This document shows positions 13,056 to 26,759 of a DNA stretch of 64,000 nucleotides, one piece after another. A program made the position numbers and the translations under genes. Each line of letters starts with the position of its first letter. The first letter of the stretch is position 1. Below the pieces are notes generated by a model. It saw only the letters and a program-made list of their open reading frames with translations, had not been told where the DNA came from and did not search any database. The stretch covers positions 9,176,001 to 9,240,000 of the forward strand of contig NC_083599.1 in the NCBI RefSeq assembly GCF_020882245.1, given 5' to 3'. The DNA is from Rhopalosiphum padi (taxonomy: Eukaryota > Arthropoda > Insecta > Hemiptera > Aphididae).

Positions 13056-14112
13056 AAAAATTGAATATATGATAAGACTTGATTTTTCAAGGACTGCAAG
13101 TTTATAGACAAAGTAAAATGGAAAATTAGAAATTATTTTTGTAATTTTTGAATAAGTTAAAATAATTGTTTATTATCATTTATTTTTTTTATGTACACAT
13201 GAATTAATTGTCACTGATAAATTTGAAAAAAAAATTTAGACTATTACAAAAATGAAAAATAAAAATTATAAAAAGAAATTGACAAATAAATTGTTTAGTC
13301 AAGCATATAATAGTCTACTTTTAAGATATTCTGATTAAAATTAATAATAATGAAATATTCAACTGGTAAAAATCAGGGCTACAACTATTTTAGAATATCT
13401 CTTATTTATAATGTACTTTTACATTGAAATAGTCTAACTAGGAAAAATTAAACAAAATAAAGTACTATTAATTAATTTTACTTAACGTTTTGTTGAGAAA
13501 TTGAATCATAAATAAATTATATATGAATTTGTAGATCACTTACATTTAAATTTTGAAGAATTTAAGTCTTGTAGATAATTGAGATGTCAATCACTAAGTT
13601 TAGTCTGATATTCCTATAAAATAAAAAAATGTAAATTGTAATTTTAAACAAAAATAAAATAAAATTTACATTTTACTTTTACTATTTATGTTTAATTATT
13701 CCTTAAATAAGTTAAATATATACTTATTATAAATATTCTTAAATTTAGTATCGACTTTAAAACAGTTAATATAATATGCCTATCTTCTAAATTTTACAAA
13801 GAATAAAAAAATGTGTAAATAAGAATTTCACAAAGCATCTGAGATTATAACAGCTATATTTTATGGTTTATCATTAAGAGCTAAAGAAAATATAAAATAT
13901 TTTATAGAAAAACTTAATAGGTAATATATTTATTGATTTCCAATAGGTATTAATAAAAGATACCTAGTTATATATAAAACAAATTATTTGTTCTTATATT
14001 AAAATTCATGTGTTGTCTCCGTCTTACTAAAGCACATCATATAAAAACATAAGTTCAACATTTCCAATTTTGTGTATTTAGGTTAAGTAGGTATTGAAGT
14101 AAAATGAACTAT
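13056..14112. other. Upstream flank of protease relic, near-identical to A2
   Basis: Non-coding AT-rich stretch matching 36090-37155 almost base for base. Only a handful of differences occur before 13310, one being 18 bp present only in A2. I see none between about 13319 and 14106, where the offset stays constant at 23,049. No exon seen. It ends where A2 has its 0.5-kb insertion. Confidence 0.75.
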
Positions 14113-15696
14113 GTAAAATGACCACCTAAGATTTTTTGCACTATTCATAGTTAATACTATGCACAAAGTAAAGATATGGTTTCCATAACAGTACACAAAA
14201 TAACATAGAATATGTAAGATGTAATAGAAATATAACTTTATTATATTAGCTAATATAATTAAATATATAATAAATAATAAATCATTGAATTAATTATTGC
14301 TATACATTAAATACATAATATAATATATGCTATACTAAAATCATCTATGTTTTTGGATGTACCAATGTACAATGGATATACAATTCAAAGTTAACAAATG
14401 TTCATTAATATGATATTGGATTTACAAAATAAGGTTCTGACATAATAAAATGCAATTTATTCGCTTAATGTACATTAAATATGTAAACGTCATTTACTCA
14501 TTCATTAAATTAATAAATATCTTTTTCAGAAACATTTTGATGACAAATTATTAATAATTTAATGAATTTTTTTTTTAGTCCAATATGTAACTATTTTCAA
14601 AAAGGTTGAAAAACATTGAAAATAGGATACTTCATTCCTCCCCCACATTAATAAACTTAATACTTGTATTGTTATTAAATATATAATACTAATCGTTAAT
14701 ATTTACAACAAGAACAATATTTAAAAAATTTAATTTTTAAAATCAGTAAATTTGTAGAATGAATATTATGTTGAGAGTCGTAGGTTTAATATGTGAAGTC
14801 TAAATATTTTTATATCTACATATAATAAACCCTGTAGTCACTTTTACAATACAATATATTTTTATAAAATCGCTCGACCACTTCGAGTGGTTTCAATATT
14901 TTTATGAAGGTAGACACTCTATTGCTAACGTTATTGTTACCTACTGTAAATAATTATCTGAATAAATAGTGTTATCGAGCCACATATATTTGTACAGTTA
15001 CACCGACCGAGTTGTCGAAAGGAACCGAATGACAATAGTTTTATACCCGCCTTACGGACACACAAAGTTAGTACGTACACGTACTTACGATATTCAGACA
15101 AAAACAATCTTCTTAAATGTATGTATATTCTATCACAAAACATTTAAACATAAATATGTACAAATATACTAATATCGACTATAGCTACTAAAATATGACT
15201 TATGAGCAATTATTTTTAAAATCATTCACAGTTAATATTATATTATAAATTAATAAATACTGTTAAAAAAATAACAGATTAAACGAAAGATTTACTACGT
15301 TTTTTTTAACGTAAAATGTGCACGGTATGCGATAGTAAGACGAATGCTACAAATATGGTGTCGAATACGATGTACCTACCTACTTTTAAACGGCTTCAAA
15401 ATAAAATAATAAACAGTTGATTTAAAAAGTATAATGATTATGCAATTGAAATAAAAAAAGTTGTGATGATCTTATAAAATAAATAAATAAAATTTAAAAT
15501 ATTATTATATAATATAATAATTTTCATTATTTGTGTTATATTTTATGTAAAATGTTTTACGGAACTATGTCCAACGACAAATAATGCAATTACAAACGCT
15601 ATACATTATGTAAGCCGATTTTCAGAGAATAAGTAAACAATACAATAATTATTATAATAATAATATACAGATAAACAATGAAGACATGATACTTAC
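14113..15696. other. AT-rich part of block A1, no gene found
   Basis: Matches A2 discontinuously (14120-14240, 14590-14680, 14990-15080 and 15310 onward). The GC-richer piece at 14990-15080 is conserved in both copies and on the minus strand encodes a Cys-rich stretch ending RQLGRCNCTN in both. Splice signals and a family match are lacking, so I do not call it an exon. Confidence 0.4.
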
Positions 15697-15911
15697 AAAA
15701 ACCAGGAGTAGACGTAAAGACTGGACAATTAGATATGTATAAAGGATGAGAAGTGAACAGGTTTGTGTATAATACTGGTGACGTCTGGACGCTTGAAATT
15801 TCCAGTAAAGAGTGTTTACGTATGGCGGTCGTACGATGGATCAGCGGTTGCCTTCTTGTTTAACTGCAGCTCTGCCGTGTAGCGATTTTTGTTACTACGA
15901 AACGGCATCAT
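15697..15911 (-). pseudogene. Possible first-exon relic (copy A1)
   Basis: Counterpart of 39441-39690 in A2. The minus strand begins ATGATGCCG (MMPFRSNK) and ends at a GT donor followed by AAGTATCATG in both copies. Here a one-base length difference after the Lys-Lys stretch throws the frame and a TAA follows, so it cannot encode the A2 peptide. I do not recognise the product; it could be untranslated leader or promoter-proximal DNA rather than coding. Confidence 0.3.
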
Positions 15912-16674
15912 TCGGGACGGTGGCGCGGAACCAGACAGTAAAAAAAAAACGGTTTATATCAGTAGAAAAAAAACGGTTTATATCACTATCATGGAAGAAA
16001 AATATCATATCAATTCGGCTTGGTATAATCAACACATTTCACATTATCACTGGCCGCCGAATTCAAAAATTTTTAATATTATAATATTATTAGATATAAA
16101 TACAATTTCAAAGTTGAGTATGATATAATGAAATAAATTTCCAATAATATTGTGTACTAAGTATATTTAGTAGGCAGTGGTATATAGATTATGAATCTTA
16201 ATATAGACACATAGTAACTAACTAGTAGGACAAAAGTCAAAAAGTAATAATATTAAACTATATAATTATGCATTATTTATGTACTTAGACAGTTGTAGGT
16301 AAGTATAATATAAGATTGTTAATTTATAATTCATTAATATTCTCCCAGACTCTACAGTCCATAGGTCAACTTATCAAACTTAAACGATCTTACGTATAAC
16401 AATTCATTATTTAAATAATTAACAATGTAAAATATAAATCATTATACTTTATTTTTTATGTTCGATGTCAATATAATTTAAATCTTTCTCATATAAATAC
16501 TACTGATGTTATATTGTGAAATTCAAAACAAATTACTACCAAATCATACCTTTATACAAATATAATAATTCATAATATGTTTAATTATGTAAAACAGGTA
16601 GTCAATGTTTATTGATGAATATATAATAATAAAATATTTTATATTATAAATATATAGTTTAAGTCTAAACCATG

Positions 16675-16698
16675 ATTAAAGATAGTAGTATCTTTAAT
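16675..16698. repeat. Perfect short hairpin, sister of the one at 50.2 kb
   Basis: ATTAAAGATA, four-base loop GTAG, then TATCTTTAAT: 10-bp perfect arms. The same arm sequence forms the core of the longer palindrome at 50186-50214. Confidence 0.7.
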
Positions 16699-19600
16699 TG
16701 TAGTCTGAACAGTACTTTATGATAGACAATTATGACAATATTGTGTACTAATAAAATGTATAACACTATTGGTTAATTCAATATTGAATTTATTTACAGA
16801 TCACTGTTTACTTAAGTGCAATTTATATTTTTACACTCGGTAACTATAATCAACATCTCAAAAAAGTAATAATATTTTAGTATATGATAAATAATAATGT
16901 ATATAACATTTTATGTATAATATAGGCCAATTCTTAACCTCTTTTGAATGTCTGAACAGTTAATATTTTATAAGAGTTTTGTGTAACACAGCTGTAAAAT
17001 AAAAACAGTATTTATAGAATTTATTAAATTTTATAATATATTAAACAATGCATACATAGCACAAAACAGTTTTACATACGTATTAGTCACTAAAAATTAT
17101 AAAAGTAATGAATACAATTGAAAAAGAATTCAGAATTTGTGGAACACTACTGATATAAACTATTATGGTTTAGTGTTAACCTGTGTCATTATTAATATTA
17201 TAATTATATTTAAATTTAAACTATTTATTGTAAATTTATATTTTACATTGTATATTTAAAATTAAATTGGAAATATATTTTGTTACTTAAAGATTATTAT
17301 CATAATTAATATTAATAAATTATTCGTTTTAGAAAAATTGATATGCAAAGTTCTTTGAACAATTATTAATTGGAATATTAAAATTTTACCAATTAGTAAT
17401 TTAGTTACCTATTTAATATTTGTTGTAGTAATAATAAGTTAAACATAAAATCTCATTTAATTATATTTAATACAATTATTAGATAGAAAATAAACTTATT
17501 ATAACCTTATACAAAATAACTTAACTCAATTTAAATGTATAGTATTTTTATTTACAATAATTTGTTTCTAACAATCATAATTAATATCAAAAATCATCAA
17601 AACATTATTCATATTTTATCCATCTGAAACTGGTAATGACGAAATATATGTAATAACTGTTAACATAATTGATTAGTCTTTGTTATACATTGATATCCTA
17701 GTTTATCTACAAATTGACGTTGGACCACCAGGTGACCGAGAAAATTCAAATGAAAATTGAAAATTTTGAAATATTAAAAAGCTTGTTTATAGGTTGTATT
17801 TGTTAGTATACTTAGTAGACGTTTGATATTAATATCAGTTGTAAATTCAGCATAATTCATATACCATAAATAAATCTTAAAAATAGCATTTACTTGATTA
17901 AAATCTATATATATTTTATGTATAACGTAAATACATAAAATCACACCACATCAGTAATAAGTTATCCATAAATTATAAAACTGTTATTTTATATATCTAG
18001 TAAAAATTATATTTCCGAAATATAAATATATATAAAAAGTAGTAGTAGAGATGGGACATGTTTACTTTGGTTAATTGATTCAAGAATGCAATTTTTTTTG
18101 TTTTTATAGATGAAATTTGATTTAAATAGTGTAAAAATAATAAGAATAAAAATAATTAGTTTGTTGACACATTAAAAAGTCAATAAATAAAAACCTTTTA
18201 CACCTTATAAGAAGTTAAAGTAAAAAAAAGTAATATTAATTGTAATAATTGTAATAATCGTATCAAGTTTTATTTTATTTTATTTAAACCGACAAACTTT
18301 GTTTGATAATCAATTATCAGATATTTATCAATAGAGTAATATTGACAACTTGCTGGATAGCGATTAGTTTGTATGCGAACAACACATCTTTTTTGAGTAG
18401 TCCATGTTAGTCACTATTATACTAATTTATCTGGAATCTCTTCTTTGCAGACTATAAAAATAAAACAAAATCATATAAATAAAACCATAAGCATACATTT
18501 TTTGATTATAAATGTAAAATAACCATTACCAATGTAGTATTATTTATTTGTTAATTATGATAACAATATTATAGAATATCTGGTTATTTAAAATGTTTAA
18601 ACTATTGTGATAAAAATGAAACATAGGTAAACAGGAACACTAAAATAGCAGACAGTTAACCAGATAGCAATGAATACAATACTGATTTTAAGTATACATT
18701 AAATGCATTTTGACAATGTATTATGTATATTGATTAAACATAAAAATTTATATTATTTCTTTCCTCTATAAGAAAGAGTAGAATATTATAAAATTGAATG
18801 TATTATTTAAATCTCTTATTTTGTATGTGTAACAATGCCTATAAATATCTAAAAATATTGTTTTGGGTTAAATTAAAACTTAAATAATTATGAACATAAT
18901 TAATAGCAGTATCAAATTGCATTGATCCCCTGTGTTGCTATGGCTGTAATACACAGACTAATAAAATATAGATAGTATTCATAAAATAACTTTTATAATA
19001 GTAAAGTGACACACTATAGTAATTCAGATAATATGAACTCTTCTACCTTACCGGATAAACAATTATGTTAGTAGGAACAGTTTTTTCAGATGTTTTTCCA
19101 AACAGAATTATCTCCTTATTGGCCTGGATACATGTATACTTTAGTTACTGTATCTTGCTAATTATAGTTAGGAAAAAAAAATTATATTAACTAAATAATT
19201 TTGAAAATTGTTTCAATAGCTCAGCATTATAATGAAATTTAATGTAAAATAGAAACCAATCATTAATCAATATTATTATAGCAAACATCCTTGTGTTATA
19301 GTTGTGTACCTAAAGTATATATACTTATATTATTTATTATTATCTATTTATCTATACCTGATATAGAAAAGTAAAAAATAACAATATACAACCTTTTTAA
19401 TATTATAAAATAGTAACTCTATCACCATTTACTACTACTATAAAATTGATCAGCCAACAATTACAAAATCACAGGTATCAACCAACACCTGACTACAACT
19501 TTATAAGATAAATAATTATCTTGTCAGTGTATCTCTTAGGTTGTTTCAGATATGCTAATAGGTAATAAACCTTAAATGAGTAATACATTATAGGAACATT

Positions 19601-21379
19601 AGGAACACTATACAGAACTTACATGATTTAAGTTATGAAGATCTGAATATGAATGTTGTAGATAGCATGAATTTAACTTGTTTTTTGCAATGGTTTCAAT
19701 TATTTATCGATACATTGTACCTAGAAAGTAAAAATAATTATACTGTTATACTGTTAATCAAATCTACATATTATGCAAACCGGTTGTTTCCAATGACTAC
19801 AAGAATGACTGATGAAGACCACATCTAAAGAGAACTGTTTAGATCTGTAATTTGTATACTGTACAGGGTAAAGAACATATTATTTAATTATACAAAAACT
19901 AACTACTTAGAACGTAAATACTAAAAAGTAAAATTAAAAATATATAAATTATCAAATTAACGTATAATTATTATTTACTTAAAAATTGAACATAACCGCA
20001 ATTGTTTATCAGACATTCGAAGTGGTAACCTTATAAAACTAAAACCATGGTTATACTAATTAATAATTCATTATCTTAATTTATAATATATGATAATATT
20101 GTTAAAGCTAATTTTGTATTGTTTTTTGGCTTTTTTATGCTTTTTGAAAGTTATCTATTTAACTACTGAAAAATTCATTACACTGACCATTTAAATGGAA
20201 TCTGCGTAAAATTCTCTATCGATAAACTTTAGATTTCACCATTTATCGTTCTTCTATGTGGGATTAACCTCATCCACAAACGAACAATGACAAATTTTTG
20301 AATAGAAAACATAATATTACACTTGTCATTTTGTAATTTATTATACCTATTGTTCAGCGTTAATACATTTTGAGACTTGTTATATTATTATACATTCACA
20401 ACAATATACATTTAATTATAAGCATTTTTTAGGAATATATATCGTTAATTTTGATGATTGAAATTCAAAGTTCATCAGTTATATGAACAATTATTGATAC
20501 CTAGGTACCTAGTTGATATTTAACACTGTTATATCCCGTTCCAGTCAGATCTTGTACGGTTGTTTAATTTATTGTTTGGTAGTCGGTTCTTCTTAAGGAA
20601 TGAAAATCAAATATCAACACAATTTTGGTTGATGAATTTAATTTATTGATTGAGTCGAATACTGAATAGTTAATAAAGTTTTACTTAATGAAGGATCATA
20701 AAATATAGTGTTAGAGTAAAACGACTTATTAAAAATTGTATGGCTTACGATCGAGTGATCGACTGACTGCGTCGTACATTTTAAAAATGATGGTCGTATC
20801 TCATATATACAACGAAATTGCTTATATAAACGAGGGGTATAAACATTAAATAAATGTATTATCGATGTGATTTGATGAAAAATTACTTCTAAATAAATTA
20901 TTTTTTATGCTGATGGCGTAATTGCCAAACATTGAAACGTGAACAAACCTAAAACGAGTAAAAAATTCAAAAAAAGTTCAAAAAGATAATTCGTTAAATC
21001 GATATACGGGGGTATACCATAAAGAAACGTATGTGTATACAAAAAAACAAGTGATTCGATTTTCAACTATTTTCGCACCCCGATTACGGGGTAAATAATG
21101 ATCCTAGGCATTTTGACCATAGAACCTTTATAACTCGTCATGGCATTTATAAGTCAGCACTCAAATTTCAAAAAGATTGAACAAAAACTCAATTTTAAAA
21201 AATTCAGAAAATACGTAAAATCTAAGTACCAAAAAAGAAAAAGAAAATCATAACTTCCCAACAAAACGTCCGATTTCTTTGGTTTTGGTACCGTTCGATT
21301 TTTGACAAAAATTTTTTAACGATGCGTAGAAAAAAATTGCTCTAACCACCCAAAGTCTAAGTGTTTCGTGGCGACAAAG

Positions 21380-21870
21380 TCCAAAAACTGCAAAATCCTA
21401 ATTTCCTACGCCAAAAAGAGGGGTAAAAAAGGCTCCTACAGTATCGACACAAGACGCCGATTTTGATCACGGATCTACAAAAAATCGAACCTGCGAATTT
21501 CAGAAACGTGGAACAAAAAATAAACATTTTTCAAAATATCCATGAGGGGGGGCATAGGACCCTCCGACCACCGAAAGATTTTATGTAAAATAACTTAAAA
21601 CAAAATTTTTGGTGAGGAAACTATGCCCCTACATCGAAACCCGGCCGAGTAACACTCGACTAAAAAACTCAAATTTCGGAATTCCAAGGCCCCAAAGTGG
21701 GGTAAAAACGTCTTTTACGGTCTCGACAAAAGATACCATTTTTAATCAGCATCCTCTAAAATACCAGAATCTTGAGTTTCAGACACATCAAACGACCACT
21801 AAGGTTTTTCAAAAATGTATTTGAGGGGGGGGGGTCGAAGGTACCCAACTACGAGATAATTTTTGGAGGG
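21380..21870. repeat. Degenerate ~279-bp tandem duplication with G-runs
   Basis: Two diverged units start near 21420 and 21699, each beginning GGGGTAAAAA. They share TATCGACA or TCTCGACA, then AAGA, ATTTT, a TTTCAGA landmark, a TTTTTCAAAA stretch and a terminal run of 7-9 G. The stretch is clearly GC-richer than its surroundings. The forward frame here (21609-21824) is not convincing as coding. The G-run followed by GTCGAAGGT resembles the one near 57170, so this may be an old aphid repeat family. Confidence 0.5.
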
Positions 21871-24129
21871 GCCTAACCATTGTCTAGGGAACTAACTTTT
21901 ATAGCTGTAGAGAATAGTTTTTTCGTAAGAATTTTTCAAAATTATAATATATCATATCATTGCCGCATGATTCTCGATATGATTTGATGAAAAACTATTT
22001 CTAAATAATACGTATATTTACCTAGTGTTTTACTAAATATGAATGCCTTGCTAAAATTTAACAATTTAATGCAAGTATACAGTACTAATAAGTAATAATA
22101 GTACTCATAGACAATGATGAAACACAGTACGAAATTAAGAATATTTACGCTTTTGAAAAGGTCTACCTTTTGTAATTGTACGTATAATAAGTAATGTAGT
22201 TTTTTTATTTACATAGAATATTATATATTATATGACTTTGACGTTTACTTACAAATTGTACCGTGTCGTAATTTTTCATAATTTTTTCGTTGCTTTTGGT
22301 AATTAAAATGTAGAAGATTCAGTATTGTTATACTGTTTAGGGTAATGTTAAATTTTTATAACTGAAAATATAATTATTTACTTTGAAACCAGATTCATTA
22401 AAGAAATTGACTTAAGTACCTAATGTTGAATATTATGCAGACTTGCATTAAGTAAATAAAATAAATATTTAAAAAGTTTTATGTTATACAACATAACTTT
22501 TCTAAAACTTCGCATTTTACAACTCGTTATTTTAACAACATGATATAATATGTTGTTATTATGATATTCATCTATAGATTTTGAGATTCAACTTGAAATA
22601 CTAACTTTTTAATATTAGTTCATAGTTGTATCGTTTCGATATCTTCGAGGTTCATAGCAGTTTTAATTTTAAAATTAAGAAATTGTTAAAATCAAATTTC
22701 CCGCCAATTTCTTTTTTTGAAAACTTTAAATTTAAATCACCACTTACCGTCTAAATAATTGAGTTGAAAAACCTTTACTATTTGGAAGATTATCTAGGGA
22801 CGCATCTGCGTCGATCCTTGAAGATTTTATCTAGATGGGGCCAGTATTAAAGGGTTTAGTTTTGGAGTTAGATTTTTGAAAACGTAATAATAAATTGAAT
22901 TTTTGGACAAAAATTCATAAAAAAATCAGAATTTGGACAGTTATATAATTATAAATGAGTCGACAGTTTTTAAATATTATGCAATAGTTTATGAGGAAAA
23001 TAGAAAATAGCGAAAATATTGAATGTGCGGTAGGGTTGCCTATACAAAATACCTTCAAATCTGTATGCCAATTTAATAAAATACATAATGCGTTCACTAT
23101 TTGAGGTGTACTGTATGACAAAATAATTTATAAAATAAATTGTATCATAGAGATAGAATAATAGAAGAATCAATCGACCAACCAATATTTTATATTTAAA
23201 AAATAATTAAAATGTATAGAACTTGCCTATATAAACCCCTTCTATTGATGAAAGAAAGGATCTGACAACTTGGCTATAACTAATATTATTGAAATATAAA
23301 CAAAACACAGATCACAAATAACCATAAAACTTTTTTTGTTGTGTAAAAAAGCTTAAAAGTTTAATATAGGTATAATCATAATTCATAATTCATGAATTGT
23401 TTTTATAAGTATTATAAGTTTATATCTTGACATTTACCTATCAAAATTGCAAAAAAAATAAACCATTTTGTAGTTAAAAGTTGTCTTTATTATATTTTTA
23501 AGTTTTGAAAATTGTATACATGATTCTTTATAAGAAGTTATATTGTAAGTATATTATTATATTTTTTTTCCCGTAAAAATGAATTTAACCTACTGCTGTA
23601 CTAATGTCATAGTAAAATTAATTACTTTATTCACAATGCTATCAAACCTACTTAGTCATAATATAGGATGATAGAACATCTTTGTTCATAATTGTTTCTC
23701 GTATATAATATTTTATTTCATAGTATTTAAATGTCACACCACCCATTACACCCATTATTAACCTATTGTACAGCAAAGCAACACCCACTTACCCAATTCT
23801 TTATAGTCAGGATTAAAAATTGAAAACAAAACAAAGTTTCTCATAAATATTCTAACTGCAACCAACAGATCTGAAAATACTTAAATACAGTTTTTTTTAT
23901 AAACATTATAAGATTAATAAAAATAAAAATAACATCACTTTAATTTTTAAGTAGTATTTAAAAAACAATGTAATGAGTACGTTTGTTTATTAACTCTATA
24001 ATTTATTTCAAATCATATTTTTGAAAAAATAAAGTATAATTTTTTACTAGTAGGTAACAATTAACTAGTAGTTACTAACTTAAAGTAAAATCCAATCTTA
24101 TTAAAATGTGAACATTACACATTACATAG

Positions 24130-24276
24130 ACATAGGTGTAACAAGACTTTAAAGTTAAGGGGGGCTTCAGCATTAGTATTTTTTTTAATAAGTACATTAT
24201 AAATAAAATGTTTGGTAGCTTAAAAAAATTCTGGGGGGGCTGAAATCCACCTAAGCACTCCTAGTTACGCTTATGT
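24130..24276. mobile_element. Short element with imperfect TIRs and G-runs
   Basis: Ends ACATAGGTGTAAC (left) and GTTACGCTTATGT (right), which are inverted copies with 11 of 13 matches. The interior has two G-runs (GGGGGGCTTCAG and GGGGGGGCTGAAAT). About 147 bp; no clear target duplication, no coding. Confidence 0.4.
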
Positions 24277-25537
24277 ATATTGGTAACTATTTAAATATAA
24301 ATTAATTTACATGAAGATAGAGGTAAAAAATTATATATTGCTTGTCATCCATTTCATAGTGAATAATTTGATAAATACTTAATACAAAACTCTATTGAGT
24401 ATTTTAGTTTTTACGTTTTACATAATATTATTTCTTTTAAGTTAAAAATAAACCAAACTACTATTCTACTGACATACCTACTTTCATGGAACTATCACCT
24501 ACATTTGATATTGATGATAGTTAAATAATTTTAAAGGACAAGATGTGACCTATAATATAATTTAATATTTATAGCATAATCTGTGAAGTGTATTTTCAAA
24601 TACTACATAATATTATTGTGGTTATTATGTTTAACTAAACACGGTGATTCATCAAGCAAGCTCACACCCATTTTTAAACTTTTTCCTTTAATAATGAATT
24701 TATTCAAATTCTAATTTTTGAATTTTTTTTTATTACTTTTTAGGAGTGTACTGCGATAGTGTATGCGATACAAACTTCTGTTTGCCCACATTTTTACTGT
24801 ATAATTTTTTTGAATATTTAGATGTACCAAATTCAAAATTTGAATGAATAGTTTCTTAGTTATTAAAATAACCTTAAGAGGGCCAAAATAGTAAAAGTGA
24901 AAAGTGTACAATAGATACATTGAATTACCTACTCAATATCAGGTATAGTATACTGCTATTAATTTAATGCAAGATAATCATAATCTAAACACCACCGCCA
25001 TGTAAGACTTAATATGTTATTAATAAAACTAAGTGCATTAGAATAAAGTACCAATTATCATTGAAATTAAATATTTTTCTATAAAACTCAACTGTGTAAT
25101 TGTATTTTATGTATTTTAAAGAGAGTAATTGAAAGGGTGCCTTCCTTAAATGTTGTATGGGTTGGTGAGTAATAGCTCATAGATGTTAAATTTAATTTAT
25201 TACCAACTACAACAGGTAATTAAAAATATTACAACAATATTGATGCTGCAAGGTAGGTGAAACATTAACCCACAGAACAATGAATTAGTTTAACATTATC
25301 AATTTGAATACATTTTTCAATCAATGAGTATTGAATAATAAAAATATTTTAGATATTTAAATTTTAGCGGCAAGTAATAATGTAGCTTGTTATATTTTAT
25401 TCCAAACCGATATTATATTTTCATCTATGTATCCATGAACTGATATAAAGCGTTTTTTTTTGAGTGATATAAAGCGTTTTTTTTTTTACTGTCTGGTGGC
25501 GCGGATCTAAGTAGGGATGATACAAGTGGGAAAATAT

Positions 25538-26310
25538 GGTATGCGGACAATTGGTTCCCGAGAAAAAAAGTCTTATACGTACAATTGGTCCCCGTCATAA
25601 TTTTATACTCCGACAATTGGTCCCCGTCTTAAAAATTAAATTCAAAATATTTTTTTATCATTAAACGTTCTTTAAAATGTTTTTTCAATAGTACAATACT
25701 TTTATAATCACCTTGTATTCAATTTTTAAGCTTTGAAACAATATAAAATGTAAAAAATCATGTATTTTTATTAACAAAATCTGAAGCATTTTATAATAAA
25801 TTTAAAAATATTGTTAGAATTAAACTTCCAAATATTTATAATTTTATTGAATTCATACAAATAATTAATTCAACAACAATGATATCGTTGACAACAAATA
25901 ATGATGATATTTATTTTAAATAATTTTTTGGAACCTTTAGCGACAAGGAAAAATATATTGTTTCTATATTTTGTAATAAATTTGATAATAACTTTTCAAA
26001 AGATGATCTTTTGAATTATTTGTGTAGGCTTTCGAGATTTTCATAAATTGTAATTATTATGTTATACTTAAATAATTTCTTTTATTCGACTATAATAAAA
26101 TTATTTATTAATTTATTATTATATTATTATGTTCATTTTTATTATTTTTAAAAAAAATAACTGTTATTATATTCTAAAAGTATTATATTCTCCAAAATAC
26201 ATTTTAAAGAATGTTTAATGATAAAAAAATATTTTGTATTTAACTTTTAAGTCGGGGACTAATTGTCTGCTTACGATATTTTTTCGAGGCGACCAATTGT
26301 CTAGTATCCA
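25538..26310. mobile_element. 773-bp phrase-array TIR element (ACAATTGGTCCCCG family)
   Basis: Perfect 8-bp target duplication GAAAATAT at 25530-25537 and 26311-26318. The paralogous empty site in A2 (near 39690-39700, GGGCAAATTTACATAC) confirms the insertion. Termini are about 130-bp inverted repeats. The left carries three direct copies of ACAATTGGTYCCCG (25546, 25581, 25613 approximately), and the right carries two inverted copies; both then run into a shared TTAAA-rich stretch and TTTATCATTAAAC. The interior is AT-rich with no frame. Target length suggests hAT; non-autonomous. Confidence 0.85.
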
Positions 26311-26389
26311 GAAAATATACATACTTTATGACCTAAGGGGAAAAAATATTACCATAAATTAGAAAGCAAATATATTATACTTTATCATG

Positions 26390-26503
26390 GATAATAATAT
26401 AGGCCAATTCCACTAAACTAAAAGCACGCTTTTGAAACTGATGAACGATAATAATATAGGCCAATTCCACTAAACTAAAAGCACGCTTTTGAAACTGATG
26501 AAC
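26390..26503. repeat. 57-bp direct tandem duplication
   Basis: Two adjacent essentially identical 57-bp units, each containing ATATAGGCCAATTCCAC and AAAGCACGCTTTTGAAAC. A2 has a single diverged copy near 40805-40865, so the duplication arose in A1. Confidence 0.9.
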
Positions 26504-26759
26504 GAAAATTTACTATGTCGTACGTGTAAGACACGGAGATAACACATGTGGGTGCAACGTTTGCTTAATATTTTTATTTTTATATTTCATATTTAATTTC
26601 AGTGTCCATAGATTATATTTTAATACAATAAAATAAATAATCGTTTGGTAAGTCCAATAGGTTTCAATGCTATAGCAAAAGATTTAGGTAAACGGTCACT
26701 TTGTAATGTCCATTGTTTAAAATGCAGAACGCGGACACTTTGTACGGTCGGGACGTCGG

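Larger units (their letters stand above)
15930..25497. mobile_element. 9.6-kb non-coding TIR transposon inserted in block A1
   Basis: Left end ACCAGACAGT followed by A-runs and two copies of CGGTTTATATCA. The right end is the inverted counterpart, with CGC in place of CGG in both copies. Inverted similarity extends about 66 bp to CATGGA and more weakly to about 90 bp. Flanks: GGCGCGGA ends at 15929 and the same GGCGCGGA starts at 25498, an 8-bp target duplication (9 bp, TGGCGCGGA, if the first A is not part of the element). Outside the element the two flanks join into the sequence that A2 keeps uninterrupted near 39660-39720. Inside, no frame above about 70 codons and no recognised protein; the content is AT-rich apart from a degenerate GC-richer tandem at 21.38-21.87 kb. 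Target length fits hAT (8) or Mutator (9). It is either a large non-autonomous element or a carrier of captured non-coding DNA. Confidence 0.75.
11811..26683. repeat. Duplicated block A, copy A1
   Basis: Collinear with 34807-41045 (copy A2), same orientation. Matched landmarks are the C48 protease frame, the 1-kb flank upstream of it, a conserved GC-richer stretch (14.99-15.08 kb against 38.81-38.89 kb), the possible exon at 15.70-15.91 kb, and the continuation at 25498-26683. A1 is interrupted by a 9.6-kb TIR element and a 773-bp element. A2 carries instead its own insertions at about 37156-37678 and 39790-40795. Similarity is about 85-90% by eye, except a roughly 1-kb tract that looks identical (13.31-14.11 kb). 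Confidence 0.85.
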
